A stretch of DNA of 64,000 nt from the NCBI RefSeq assembly GCF_050948175.1, contig NW_027490098.1:1860001-1924000 (forward strand). The letters run 5' to 3'. Shown here piece after piece: positions 11,301 to 24,350 of this stretch; position 1 is the stretch's first letter; each line of letters begins with the position of its first letter. The notes beneath the pieces are model-generated. The model was not told the origin of the DNA. It saw only the letters and a list, made by a program, of their open reading frames with translations, and did no database searches. The position numbers were made by a program, and so were the translations under genes. The stretch is from Xylocopa sonorina. Taxonomy: Eukaryota; Arthropoda; Insecta; Hymenoptera; Apidae.

Positions 11301-14300
11301 TGCAAGGAAATAGCGTTTGCAGATGTCTACGTATCGTAGCAATAGATTTCTAATGCTTCATAAAACGCGTTATCGCATCCCATTTCTATGTCTCATCGTA
11401 CGATATAATATGATTTGCGAAGTGTCATGTATTCCTCGTCTACACTTCAAATGAATGTAAATGCGACACTTCCTTGCTAGGAAATAGCGTCTGCAGATGT
11501 CTAGGTACCGTAGCAATAGAGTTCGAATGCTTCTTAAAACGCGATATCGCATCTCATATCTATGTTTCATGGTAAGATGTAATATGATTTGCGATGTGTT
11601 ATGTATTCCTCGTCTACGATTCAAATGAATGTAAATGCGACACTTCCTTGCAAGGAAATAGCGTTTGCAGATGTCTACGTATCGTAGCAATAGATTTCTA
11701 ATGCTTCTTAAAACGCGATATCGCATCTCTTTTCTATGTTTCATGGTAAGATATTATATGATCTGCGAAGTGTTATGTATTCCTCGTCTACACTTCAAAT
11801 GAATGTAAGTGCGACACATCCTTGCATGGAAATAGCGTTTGCAGATGTCTACGTATCGTAGCAATAGAGTTCTTATGATTCTTAAAACGCGATATCGCAT
11901 CTCATTTCTATGTTTCATGGTAAGATATAATATGATTTGTGAAGTGTTATGTATTCCTCGTCTACACTTCAAATGAATGTAAATGCGGCAATTCCTTGAA
12001 TGGAAATAGCGTTTGCAGATGTCTACGTATCGTAGCAATGGAGTACTTATAATTCTTAAAACGCGATATCGCATCTCATTTCTATGTTTCATGGTAAGAT
12101 ATAATATGATTTGCGAAGTGTCATGTATTCCTCGTCTACACTTCAAATGAATGTAAATGCGACACTTCCTTGCAAAGAAATAGCGTTTGCAGATGTCTAC
12201 GTATCGTAGCAATAGATTTCTAATGCTTCTTAAAACGCGATATCGCATCTCATTTCTATGTTTCATGGCAAGATATAATATGATTTGCGAAGTGTTATGC
12301 ATTCCTCGTCTACGATTCAAATGAATGTAAATGCGACACTTCCTTGCAAGGAAATAGCGTTTGCAGATGTCTACCTATCGTAGCAATAGTTTTCTAATGC
12401 TTCTTAAAACGCGATATCGCAACTCATTTCTATGTTTCATGGTAAGATATAATATTCATTGCGAAGTGTTATGTATTCCTCGTGTACGATTCAAATGAAC
12501 GTAAATGCGACACTTCCTTGCAAGGAAATAGCTTTTGCAGATGTCTACGTATCGTAACATTAGAGTTCTTATGATTCTTAAAACGCGATATCGCATCTCA
12601 TATCTATGTTTCATGGTAAGATGTAATATGATATGCGAAGTGTTATATATTCCTCGTCTACACTTCAAATGAATGTAAATGCGACACTTCCTTGCATGGA
12701 AATAGCGTTTGCAGATGTCTACGTATCGTAGCAATAGATTTCTAATGCTTCATAAAACGCGTTATCGCATCCCATTTCTATGTTTCATCGTGCGATATAA
12801 TATGATTTGCGAAGTGTTATGTATTCCTCGTCTACGATTCAAATGAATGTAAATGCGACACTTCCTTGGTAGGAAATAGCGTCTGGGGATGTCTAGGTAT
12901 CACAGCAATAGAGCTCTAATGCTTCTTAAAACGCGATATCGCATCTCATTTCTATGTTTCATGGTAAGATATAATATGATTTGCGAAGTGTCGTGTATTC
13001 CTCGTCTACGCTTCAAATGAATGTAAATGCGACACTTCCTTGCATGGAAATAGCGTTTGCAGATGTCTACGTATCGTAGCAATAGATTTCTAATGCTTCT
13101 TAAAACGCGATATCGCATCTCATTTCTATGTTTCATGGTAAGATATAATATGATTTGAGAAGTGTCATGTATTCCTCGCCTACACTTCAAATGAATGTAA
13201 ATGCGACACTTCCTTGCTAGGAAATAGCGTCTGCAGATGTCTAGGTATCGTAGCGATAGAGTTCTAATGCTTCTTAAAACGCGATATCGCATCTCATTTC
13301 TATGTTTCATGGTAAGATATTATATGATTTGCGAAGTGTTATGTATTCCTCGTCTACACTTCAAATGAATGTAAATGCGACACTTCCTTGCATGGAAATA
13401 GCGTTTGCAGATGTCTACGTATCGTAGCATTGGAGTTCTTATGATTCTTAAAACGCGATATCGCATCTCATCTCTATGTTTCATGGTAAGATATAATATG
13501 ATTTGCGAAGTGTCATGTATTCCTCGTCTACACTTCAAATGAATGTAAATGCGACACTTCCTTGCTAGGAAATAGCGTCTGCAGATGTCTAGGTACCGTA
13601 GCAATAGAGTTCGAATGCTTCTTAAAACGCGATATCGCATCTCATATCTATGTTTCATGGTAAGATGTAATATGATTTGCGATGTGTTATGTATTCCTCG
13701 TCTACACTTCAAATGAATGTAAGTGCGACACTTCCTCGCATGGAAATAGCGTTTGCAGATGTCTACGTATCGTAGCAATAGAGTTCTTATGATTCTTAAA
13801 ACGCGATATCGCATCTCATTTCTATGTTTCATGGTAAGATATAATATGATTTGTGAAGTGTTATGTATTCCTCGTCTACACTTCAAATGAATGTAAATGC
13901 GGCAATTCCTTGAATGGAAATAGCGTTTGCAGATGTCTACGTATCGTAGCAATGGAGTACTTATAATTCTTAAAACGCGATATCGCATCTCATTTCTATG
14001 TTTCATGGTAAGATATAATATGATTTGCGAAGTGTCATGTATTCCTCGTCTACACTTCAAATGAATGTAAATGCGACACTTCCTTGCAAAGAAATAGCGT
14101 TTGCAGATGTCTACGTATCGTAGCAATAGATTTCTAATGCTTCTTAAAACGCGATATCGCATCTCATTTCTATGCTTCATCGTAAGATATAATATGATTT
14201 GCGAAGTGTTATGTATTCCTCGTCTGCACTTCAAATGAATGTAAGTACGACACTTCCTTGCATGGAAATAGCGTTTGCAGATGTCTACGTATCGTAGCAA

Positions 14301-14400
14301 TAGAGTTCTTATGATTCTTAAAACGCGATATCGCATCTCATTTCTATGTTTCATGGTAAGATATAATATGATTTGTGAAGTGTTATGTATTCCTCGTCTA

Positions 14401-14405
14401 CACAT
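14401..14405. other. 1-bp insertion in the monomer
   Basis: 'ctacacttcaaatg' reads 'ctacacattcaaatg', with one extra A. It restores the array phase lost near 4,605. Confidence 0.93.
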
Positions 14406-15339
14406 TCAAATGAATGTAAATGCGGCACTTCCTTGCATGGAAATAGCGTTTGCAGATGTCTACGTATCGTAGCAATGGAGTACTTATAATTATTAAAACG
14501 CGATATCGCATCTCATTTCTATGTTTCATGGTAAGATATAATATGATTTGCGAAGTGTCATGTATTCCTCGTCTACACTTCAAATGAATGTAAATGCGAC
14601 ACTTCCTTGCAATGAAATAGCGTTTGCAGATGTCAACGTATCGTAGCAATAGATTTCTAATGCTTCTTAAAACGCGATATCGCATCTCATTTCTATGTTT
14701 CATGGCATGATATAATATGATTTGCGAAGTGTCATGTATTCCTCGTCTACACTTCAAATGAACGTAAATGCGACACTTCCTTGCAAGGAAATAGCGTTTG
14801 CAGATGTCTACGTATCGTGACATTAGAGTTCTTATGATTCTTAAAACGCGATATCGCATCTCATATCTATGTTTCATGGTAAGATGTAATATGATATGCG
14901 AAGTGTTATATATTCCTCGTCTACACTTCAAATGAATGTAAATGCGACACTTCCTTGCATGGAAATAGCGTTTGCAGATGTCTACGTATCGTAGCAATGG
15001 AGTTCTTATGATTCTTAAAACGCGATATCGCATCTCATATCTATGTTTCATGGTAAGATATAATATTCCTTGCGAAGTGTTATGTATTCCTCGTCTACGA
15101 TTCAAATGAACGTAAATGCGACACTTCCTTGCAAGGAAATAGCGTTTGCAGATGTCTACGTATCGTAACATTAGAGTTCTTATGATTCTTAAAACGCGAT
15201 ATCGAATCTCATATCTATGTTTCATGGTAATATGTAATATGATATGCGAAGTGTTATATATTCCTCGTCTACACTTCAAATGAATGTAAATGCGACACTT
15301 CGTTGCTTGGAAATAGCGTTTGCAGATGTCTACGTATCG

Positions 15340-16640
15340 TAGCAATGGAGTTCTTATGATTCTTAAAACGCGATATCCCATCTCATATCTATGTTTCATG
15401 GTAAGATATAATATTCATTGCGAAGTGTTATGTATTCCTCGTCTACGATTCAAATGAACGTAAATGCGACACTTCCTTGCAAGGAAATAGCGTTTGCAGA
15501 TGTCTACGTATCGTAACATTAGAGTTCTTATGATTCTTAAAACGCGATATCGCATCTCATATATATGTTTCATGGTAAGATGTAATATGATATGCGAAGT
15601 GTTATATATTCCTCGTCTACACTTCAAATGAATGTAAATGCGACACTTCCTTGCATGGAAATAGCGTTTGCAGATGTCTACATATCGTAGCAATAGCTTT
15701 CTAATGCTTCTTAAAACGCGTTATCGCATCTCATTTCTATGTATCATGGTAAGATATAATATGATTTGCGAAGTGTCATGTATTCCTCGTCTACACTTCA
15801 AATGAATGTAAATGCGACACTTCCTTGCATGGAAATAGCGTTTGCAGATGTCTACATATCGTAGCAATAGATTTCTAATGCTTCTTAAAACGCGAGAACG
15901 CATATCATTTCTATGTTTCATGGTAAGATATTATATGATTTGCGAAGTGTTATGTATTCCTCGTCTACACTTCAAATGAATGTAAATGCGACACTTCCTT
16001 GCATGGAAATAGCGTTTGCAGATGTCTACGTATCGTAGCAATGGAGTTCTTATGATTCTTAAAACGCGATATCACATCTCATTTCTATGTTTCATGGTAA
16101 GATATAATATGATTTGCGAAGTGTTATGTATTCCTCGTTTACACTTCAAATGAATGTAAATGCGGCACTTCCTTGCATGGAAATAGCGTTTGCAGATGTC
16201 TACGTATCGTAGCAATAGATTTCTAATGCTTCTTAAAACGCGATATCGCATCTCATTTCTATGTTTCATGGTAAGATATAATATGATTTGCGAAGTGTTA
16301 TGTATTCCTCGTCTACACTTCAAATGAATGTAAGTGCGACACTTCCTTGCATGGAAATAGCGTTTGCAGATGTCTACGTATCGTAGCAATAGAGTTCTTA
16401 TGATTCTTAAAACGCGATATCGCATCTCATTTCTATGTTTCATGGTAAGATATAATATGATTTGTGAAGTGTTATGTATTCCTCGTCTACACTTCAAATG
16501 AATGTAAATGCGGCACTTCCTTGCATGGAAATAGCGTTTGCAGATGTCTACGTATCGTAGCAATGGAGTACTTATAGTTCTTAAAACGCGATATCGCATC
16601 TCATTTCTATGTTTCATGGTAAGATATAATATGATTTGCG
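15340..16640. repeat. 14-monomer offset duplication, copy A
   Basis: About 1.3 kb here matches 17,776-19,076 at an offset of 2,436 bp (14 x 174). Shared rare variants include 'gatatccca', 'ctacatatcgtagcaatagc', 'tatgtatcatgg', 'gcgagaacgcatatc', 'cgatatcacatctc', 'cctcgtttacac' and 'gtacttatagttc'. The copies part near 16,640/19,076, where one carries 'ctacgattc' and the other 'ctacacttc'. Confidence 0.88.
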
Positions 16641-16644
16641 AAGT

Positions 16645-17645
16645 GTTATGTATTCCTCGTCTACGATTCAAATGAACGTAAATGCGACACTTCCTTGCAA
16701 GGAAATAGCGTTTGCAGATGTCTACGTATCGTAACATTAGAGTTCTTATGATTCTTAAAACGCGATATCGCATCTCATATATATGTTTCATGGTAAGATG
16801 TAATATGATATGCGAAGTGTTATATATTCCTCGTCTACACTTCAAATGAATGTAAATGCGACACTTCCTTGCATGGAAATAGCGTTTGCAGATGTCTACG
16901 TATCGTAGCAATAGATTTCTAATGCTTCTTAAAACGCGTTATCGCATCTCATTTCTATGTAACATGGTAAGATATAATATGATTTGCGAAGAGTCATGTA
17001 TTCCTCGTCTACACTTCAAATGAATGTAAATGCGACACTTCCTTGCATGGAAATAGCGTTTGCAGATGTCTACGTATCGTAGCAATAGATTTCTAATGCT
17101 TCTTAAAACGCGAGAACGCATATCATTTCTATGTTTCATGGTAAGATATTATATGATTTGCGAAGTGTTATGTATTCCTCGTCTACACTTCAAATGAATG
17201 TAAATGCGACACTTCCTTGCATGGAAATAGCGTTTGCAGATATCTACGTATCGTAGCAATGGAGTTCTAATGATTCTTAAAACGCGATATCACATCTCAT
17301 TTCTATGTTTCATTGTAAGATATAATATGATTTGCGAAGTGTTATGTATTCCTCGTTTACACTTCAAATGAATGTAAATGCGGCACTTCCTTGCATGGAA
17401 ATAGCGTTTGCAGATGTCTACGTATCGTAGCAATAGATTTCTAATGCTTCTTAAAACGCGATATCGCATCTCATTTCTATGTTTCATGGTAAGATATAAT
17501 ATGATTTGCGAAGTGTTATGTATTCCTCGTCTACACTTCAAATGAATGTAAGTGCGACACTTCCTTGCATGGAAGTAGCGTTTGCAGATGTCTACGTATC
17601 GTAGCAATAGAGTTCTTATGATTCTTAAAACGCGATATCGCATCT
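16645..17645. repeat. 32-monomer offset duplication, copy A
   Basis: About 1.0 kb here matches 22,213-23,213 at 5,568 bp (32 x 174). Shared rare variants are 'tatgtaacatgg', 'gaagagtcatg', 'ggagttctaatgattc', 'cattgtaag' and 'ggaagtagcg'. Part of this block recurs near 26.5-26.8 kb. Confidence 0.83.
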
Positions 17646-17775
17646 CATTTCTATGTTTCATGGTAAGATATAATATGATTTGGGAAGTGTTATGTATTCC
17701 TCGTCTACACTTCAAATGAATGTAAATGCGGCACTTCCTTGCATGGAAATAGCGTTTGCAGATGTCTACGTATCG

Positions 17776-19076
17776 TAGCAATGGAGTTCTTATGATTCTT
17801 AAAACGCGATATCCCATCTCATATCTATGTTTCATGGTAAGATATAATATTCATTGCGAAGTGTTATGTATTCCTCGTCTACGATTCAAATGAACGTAAA
17901 TGCGACACTTCCTTGCAAGGAAATAGCGTTTGCAGATGTCTACGTATCGTAACATTAGAGTTCTTATGATTCTTAAAACGCGATATCGCATCTCATATAT
18001 ATGTTTCATGGTAAGATGTAATATGATATGCGAAGTGTTATATATTCCTCGTCTACACTTCAAATGAATGTAAATGCGACACTTCCTTGCATGGAAATAG
18101 CGTTTGCAGATGTCTACATATCGTAGCAATAGCTTTCTAATGCTTCTTAAAACGCGTTATCGCATCTCATTTCTATGTATCATGGTAAGATATAATATGA
18201 TTTGCGAAGTGTCATGTATTCCTCGTCTACACTTCAAATGAATGTAAATGCGACACTTCCTTGCATGGAAATAGCGTTTGCAGATGTCTACATATCGTAG
18301 CAATAGATTTCTAATGCTTCTTAAAACGCGAGAACGCATATCATTTCTATGTTTCATGGTAAGATATTATATGATTTGCGAAGTGTTATGTATTCCTCGT
18401 CTACACTTCAAATGAATGTAAATGCGACACTTCCTTGCATGGAAATAGCGTTTGCAGATGTCTACGTATCGTAGCAATGGAGTTCTTATGATTCTTAAAA
18501 CGCGATATCACATCTCATTTCTATGTTTCATGGTAAGATATAATATGATTTGCGAAGTGTTATGTATTCCTCGTTTACACTTCAAATGAATGTAAATGCG
18601 GCACTTCCTTGCATGGAAATAGCGTTTGCAGATGTCTACGTATCGTAGCAATAGATTTCTAATGCTTCTTAAAACGCGATATCGCATCTCATTTCTATGT
18701 TTCATGGTAAGATATAATATGATTTGCGAAGTGTTATGTATTCCTCGTCTACACTTCAAATGAATGTAAGTGCGACACTTCCTTGCATGGAAATAGCGTT
18801 TGCAGATGTCTACGTATCGTAGCAATAGAGTTCTTATGATTCTTAAAACGCGATATCGCATCTCATTTCTATGTTTCATGGTAAGATATAATATGATTTG
18901 TGAAGTGTTATGTATTCCTCGTCTACACTTCAAATGAATGTAAATGCGGCACTTCCTTGCATGGAAATAGCGTTTGCAGATGTCTACGTATCGTAGCAAT
19001 GGAGTACTTATAGTTCTTAAAACGCGATATCGCATCTCATTTCTATGTTTCATGGTAAGATATAATATGATTTGCG
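17776..19076. repeat. 14-monomer offset duplication, copy B
   Basis: Partner of the 15,340-16,640 block, matching it in all the rare variants checked. The 1.1 kb lying between the two copies is closer to a different block (22.2-23.2 kb), so the duplication is not a simple clean tandem. Confidence 0.88.
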
Positions 19077-19989
19077 AAGTGTCATGTATTCCTCGTCTAC
19101 ACTTCAAATGAATGTAAGTGCGACACTTCCTTGCATGGAAATAGCGTTTGCAGATGTCTACGTATCGTAGCAATAGAGTTCTTATGATTCTTAAAACGCG
19201 ATATCGCATCTCATTTCTATGTTTCATGGTAAGATATAATATGATTTGTGAAGTGTTATGTATTCCTCGTCTACACTTCAAATGAATGTAAATGCGACAC
19301 TTCCTTGCATGGAAATAGCGTTTACAGATGTCTACGTATCGTAGCAAAGGAGTTCTTATGATTCTTAAAACGCGATATCGCATCTCATTTCTATGTTTCA
19401 TGGTAAGATATAATATGATTTGCGAAGTGTCATGTATTCCTCGTCTACATTTCAAATGAATGTAAATGCGACACTTCCTTGCAAAGAAATAGCGTTTGCA
19501 GATGTCTACGTATCGTAGCAATAGATTTCTAATGCTTCTTAAAGCGCGATATCGCATCTCATTTCTATGTTTCATGGTAAGATATAATATGATTTGCGAA
19601 GTGTCATGGATTCCTCGTCTACACTTCAAATGAATGTAAATGCGACACTTCCTTGCAAGGAAATAGCGTTTGCAGATGTCTACGTATCGTAGCAATAGAT
19701 TTCTAATGCTTCTTAAAACGCGATATCGCATCTCATTTCTATGTTTCATGGCAAGATATAAAATGATTTGCGAAGTGAAATGCATTCCTCGTCTACGATT
19801 CAAATGAATGAAAATGCGACACTTCCTTGCAAGGAAATAGCGTTTGCAGATGTCTACCTATCGTAGCAATAGAGTTCTAATGCTTCTTAAAACGCGATAT
19901 CGCATGTCATTTCTATGTTTCATGGTAAGATATAATATTCATTGCGAAGTGTTATGTATTCCTCGTGTACGATTCAAATGAACGTAAAT

Positions 19990-22715
19990 GCGACACTTCC
20001 TTGCAAGGAAATAGCGTTTGCAGATGTCTACGTATCGTAACATTAGAGTTCTTATGATTCTTAAAACGCGATATCGCATCTCATTTCTATGTTTCATCGT
20101 AAGATATAATATGATTTGCGAAGTGTTATGTATTCGTCGTCTACGATTCAAATGAATGTAAATGCGACACTTCCTTGGTAGGAAATAGCGTCTGGGGATG
20201 TCTAGGTATCACAGCAATAGAGCTCTAATGCTTCTTAAAACGCGATATCGCATCCCATTTCTATGTTTCATGGTAAGATATAATATGATTTGCGAAGTGT
20301 CATGTATTCCTCGTCTACGCTTCAAATGAATGTAAATGCGACACTTCCTTGCATGGAAATAGCGTTTGCAGATGTCTACGTATCGTAGCAATGGAGTTCT
20401 TATGATTCTTAAAACGCGATATCGCATCTCATTTCTATGTTTCATGGTAAGATATAATATGATTTGCGAAGTGTCATGTATTCCTCGTCTACACTTCAAA
20501 TGAATGTAAATGCGACACTTCCTTGCAAGGAAATAGCGTTTGCAGATGTCTACGTATCGTAGCAATAGATTTCTAATGCTTCATAAAACGCGTTATCGCA
20601 TCCCATTTCTATGTTTCATCGTGCGATATAATATGATTTGCGAAGTGTTATGTATTCCTCGTCTACGATTCAAATGAATGTAAATGCGACACTTCCTTGG
20701 TAGGAAATAGCGTCTGGGGATGTCTAGGTATCACAGCAATAGAGCTCTAATGCTTCTTAAAACGCGATATCGCATCTCATTTCTATGTTTCATGGTAAGA
20801 TATAATATGATTTGCGAAGTGTCATGTATTCCTCGTCTACGCTTCAAATGAATGTAAATGCGACACTTCCTTGCATGGAAATAGCGTTTGCAGATGTCTA
20901 CGTATCGTAGCAATGGAGTTCTTATGATTCTTAAAACGCGATATCGCATCTCATTTCTATGTTTCATGGTAAGATATAATATGATTTGAGAAGTGTCATG
21001 TATTCCTCGTCTACACTTCAAATGAATGTAAATGCGACACTTCCTTGCAAGGAAATAGCGTTTGCAGATGTCTACGTATCGTAGCAATAGATTTCTAATG
21101 CTTCATAAAACGCGTTATCGCATCCCATTTCTATGTTTCTTCGTACGATATAATATGATTTGCGAAGTGTTATGTATTCCTCGTTTACACTTCAAATGAA
21201 TGTAATTGCGACACTTCCTAGCAAGGAAATAGCGTTTGCAGATGTCTACGTATCGTAGCAATATATTTCTAATGCTTCTTAAAACGCGATATCGCATCTC
21301 ATTTCTATGTTTCATGGTAAGATATAATATGATTTGAGAAGTGTCATGTATTCCTCGCCTACACTTCAAATGAATGTAAATGCGACACTTCCTTGCTAGG
21401 AAATAGCGTCTGCAGATGTCTAGGTATCGTAGCGATAGAGTTCTAATGCTTCTTAAAACGCGATATCGCATCTCATTTCTATGTTTCATGGTAAGATATT
21501 ATATGATTTGCGAAGTGTTATGTATTCCTCGTCTACACTTCAAATGAATGTAAATGCGACACTTCCTTGCATGGAAATAGCGTTTGCAGATGTCTACGTA
21601 TCGTAGCAATGGAGTTCTTATGATTCTTAAAACGCGATATCGCATCTCATTTCTATGTTTCATGGTAAGATATAATACGATTTGCGAAGTGTCATGTATT
21701 CCTCGTCTACACTTCAAATGAATGTAAATGCGACACTTCCTTGCAAGGAAATAGCGTTTGCAGATGTCTACGTATCGTAGCAATAGATTTCTAATGCTTC
21801 ATAAAACGCGTTATCGCATCCCATTTCTATGTTTCATCGTGCGATATAATATGATTTGCGAAGTGTTATGTATTCCTCGTCTACGATTCAAATGAATGTA
21901 AATGCGACACTTCCTTGGTAGGAAATAGCGTCTGGGGATGTCTAGGTATCACAGCAATAGAGCTCTAATGCTTCTTAAAACGCGATATCGCACCTCATTT
22001 CTATGTTTCATGGTAAGATATAATATGATTTGCGAAGTGTCATGTATTCCTCGTCTACGCTTCAAATGAATGTAAATGCGACACTTCCTTGCATGGAAAT
22101 AGCGTTTGAAGATGTCTACGTATCGTAGCAATGGAGTTCTTATGATTCTTAAAACGCGATATCGCATCTCATATCTATGTTTCATGGTAAGATATAATAT
22201 TCATTGCGAAGTGTTATGTATTCCTCGTCTACGATTCAAATGAACGTAAATGCGACACTTCCTTGCAAGGAAATAGCGTTTGCAGATGTCTACGTATCGT
22301 AACATTAGAGTTCTTATGATTCTTAAAACGCGATATCGCATCTCATATATATGTTTCATGGTAAGATGTAATATGATATGCGAAGTGTTATATATTCCTC
22401 GTCTACACTTCAAATGAATGTAAATGCGACACTTCCTTGCATGGAAATAGCGTTTGCAGATGACTACGTATCGTAGCAATAGATTTCTAATGCTTCTTAA
22501 AACGCGTTATCGCATCTCATTTCTATGTAACATGGTAAGATATAATATGATTTGCGAAGAGTCATGTATTCCTCGTCTACACTTCAAATGAATGTAAATG
22601 CGACACTTCCTTGCATGGAAATAGCGTTTGCAGATGTCTACGTATCGTAGCAATAGATTTCTAATGCTTCTTAAAACGCGAGAACGCATATCATTTCTAT
22701 GTTTCATGGTAAGAT
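19990..22715. repeat. 25/23-monomer offset block, long copy
   Basis: This 2.7 kb block matches 24,340-26,717. Up to about 21,335 the offset is 4,350 bp (25 monomers); after that it is 4,002 bp (23 monomers). The long copy therefore holds exactly two more monomers (348 bp, about 21,335-21,683) than its partner. Those monomers carry 'gatttgagaag', 'cctcgcctac' and 'tcgtagcgatag'. Confidence 0.83.
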
Positions 22716-23213
22716 ATTATATGATTTGCGAAGTGTTATGTATTCCTCGTCTACACTTCAAATGAATGTAAATGCGACACTTCCTTGCATGGAAATAGCG
22801 TTTGCAGATGTCTACGTATCGTAGCAATGGAGTTCTAATGATTCTTAAAACGCGATATCACATCTCATTTCTATGTTTCATTGTAAGATATAATATGATT
22901 TGCGAAGTGTTATGTATTCCTCGTTTACACTTCAAATGAATGTAAATGCGGCACTTCCTTGCATGGAAATAGCGTTTGCAGATGTCTACGTATCGTAGCA
23001 ATAGATTTCTAATGCTTCTTAAAACGCGATATCGCATCTCATTTCTATGTTTCATGGTAAGATATAATATGATTTGCGAAGTGTTATGTATTCCTCGTCT
23101 ACACTTCAAATGAATGTAAGTGCGACACTTGCTTGCATGGAAGTAGCGTTTGCAGATGTCTACGTATCGTAGCAATAGAGTTCTTATGATTCTTAAAACG
23201 CGATATCGCATCT
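22213..23213. repeat. 32-monomer offset duplication, copy B
   Basis: Partner of 16,645-17,645. Differences seen include 'gatgactacg' near 22,460 where the partner has 'gatgtctacg', and 'cacttgcttgc' near 23,130 where the partner has 'cacttccttgc'. The match ends where 'catctcattt' in copy A becomes 'catctcatat' here. Confidence 0.83.
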
Positions 23214-23434
23214 CATATCTATGTTTCATGGTAAGATATAATTTTCATTGCGAAGTGTTATGTATTCCTCGTCTACGATTCAAATGAACGTAAATGCGAC
23301 ACTTCCTTGCAAGGAAATAGCGTTTGCAGATGTCTACGTATCGTAACATTAGAGTTCTTATGATTCTTAAAACACGATATCGCATCTCATTTCCATGTTT
23401 CATGGTAAGATATAATAAGATTTGCGAAGTGTTA

Positions 23435-24350
23435 TGTATTCCTCGTCTACACTTCAAATGAATGTAAGTGCGACACTTCCTTGCATAGAAATAGCGTTTG
23501 CAGATGTCTACGTATCGTAGCAATGGAGTACTTATAATTCTTAAAACGCGATATCGCATCTCATTTCTATGTTTCATGGTAAGATATAATATGATTTGCG
23601 AAGTGTCATGTATTCCTCGTCTACACTTCAAATGAATGTAAGTGCGACACTTCCTTGCAAAGAAATAACGTTTGCAGATGTCTACGTATCGTAGCAATAG
23701 ATTTCTAATGCTTCTTAAAACGCGATATCGCATCTCATTTCTATGTTTCATGGCAAGATATAATATGATTTGCGAAGTGTTATGCATTCCTCGTCTACGA
23801 TTCAAATGAATGTAAATGCGACACTTCCTTGCAAGGAAATAGCGTTTGCAAATGTCTACCTATCGTAGCAATAGTTTTCTAATGCTTCTTAAAACGCGAT
23901 ATCGCATCTCATTTCTATGTTTCATCGTAAGATATAATATGATTTGCGATGTGTCATGTATTCCTCGTCTACACTTCAAATGAATGTAAATGCGACACAT
24001 CCTTGCATGGAAATAGCGTTTGCAGATGTCTACGTGCCGTAGCAATAGAGTTCAAATGCTTCTTAAAACGAGATATTGCATCTCATATCTATGTTTCATG
24101 GTAAGATATAATTTTCATTGCGAAGTGTTATGTATTCCTCGTCTACGATTCAAATGAACGTAAATGCGACACTTCCTTGCAAGGAAATAGCGTTTGCAGA
24201 TGTCTACGTATCGTAACATTAGAGTTCTTATGATTCTTAAAACACGATATCGCATCTCATTTCCATGTTTCATGGTAAGATATAATAAGATTTGCGAAGT
24301 GTTATGTATTCCTCGTCTACACTTCAAATGAATGTAAATGCGACACTTCC
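23435..24350. repeat. 21-monomer offset duplication, copy A
   Basis: About 0.9 kb matches 27,089-28,004 at 3,654 bp (21 x 174). Shared rare variants are 'ttgcatagaaatag', 'gcaaatgtctacc', 'cgatgtgtcatg', 'ctacgtgccgtag' and 'aacgagatattgc'. Within this area the 'ataattttcattg' variant also repeats at 23,241 and 24,111, an 870-bp (5-monomer) spacing. Confidence 0.83.

Noticed and set aside
14275..14472. A 65-codon plus-strand open frame
   Set aside because: It exists only because of the 1-bp insertion near 14,402 and is made of ordinary satellite sequence.
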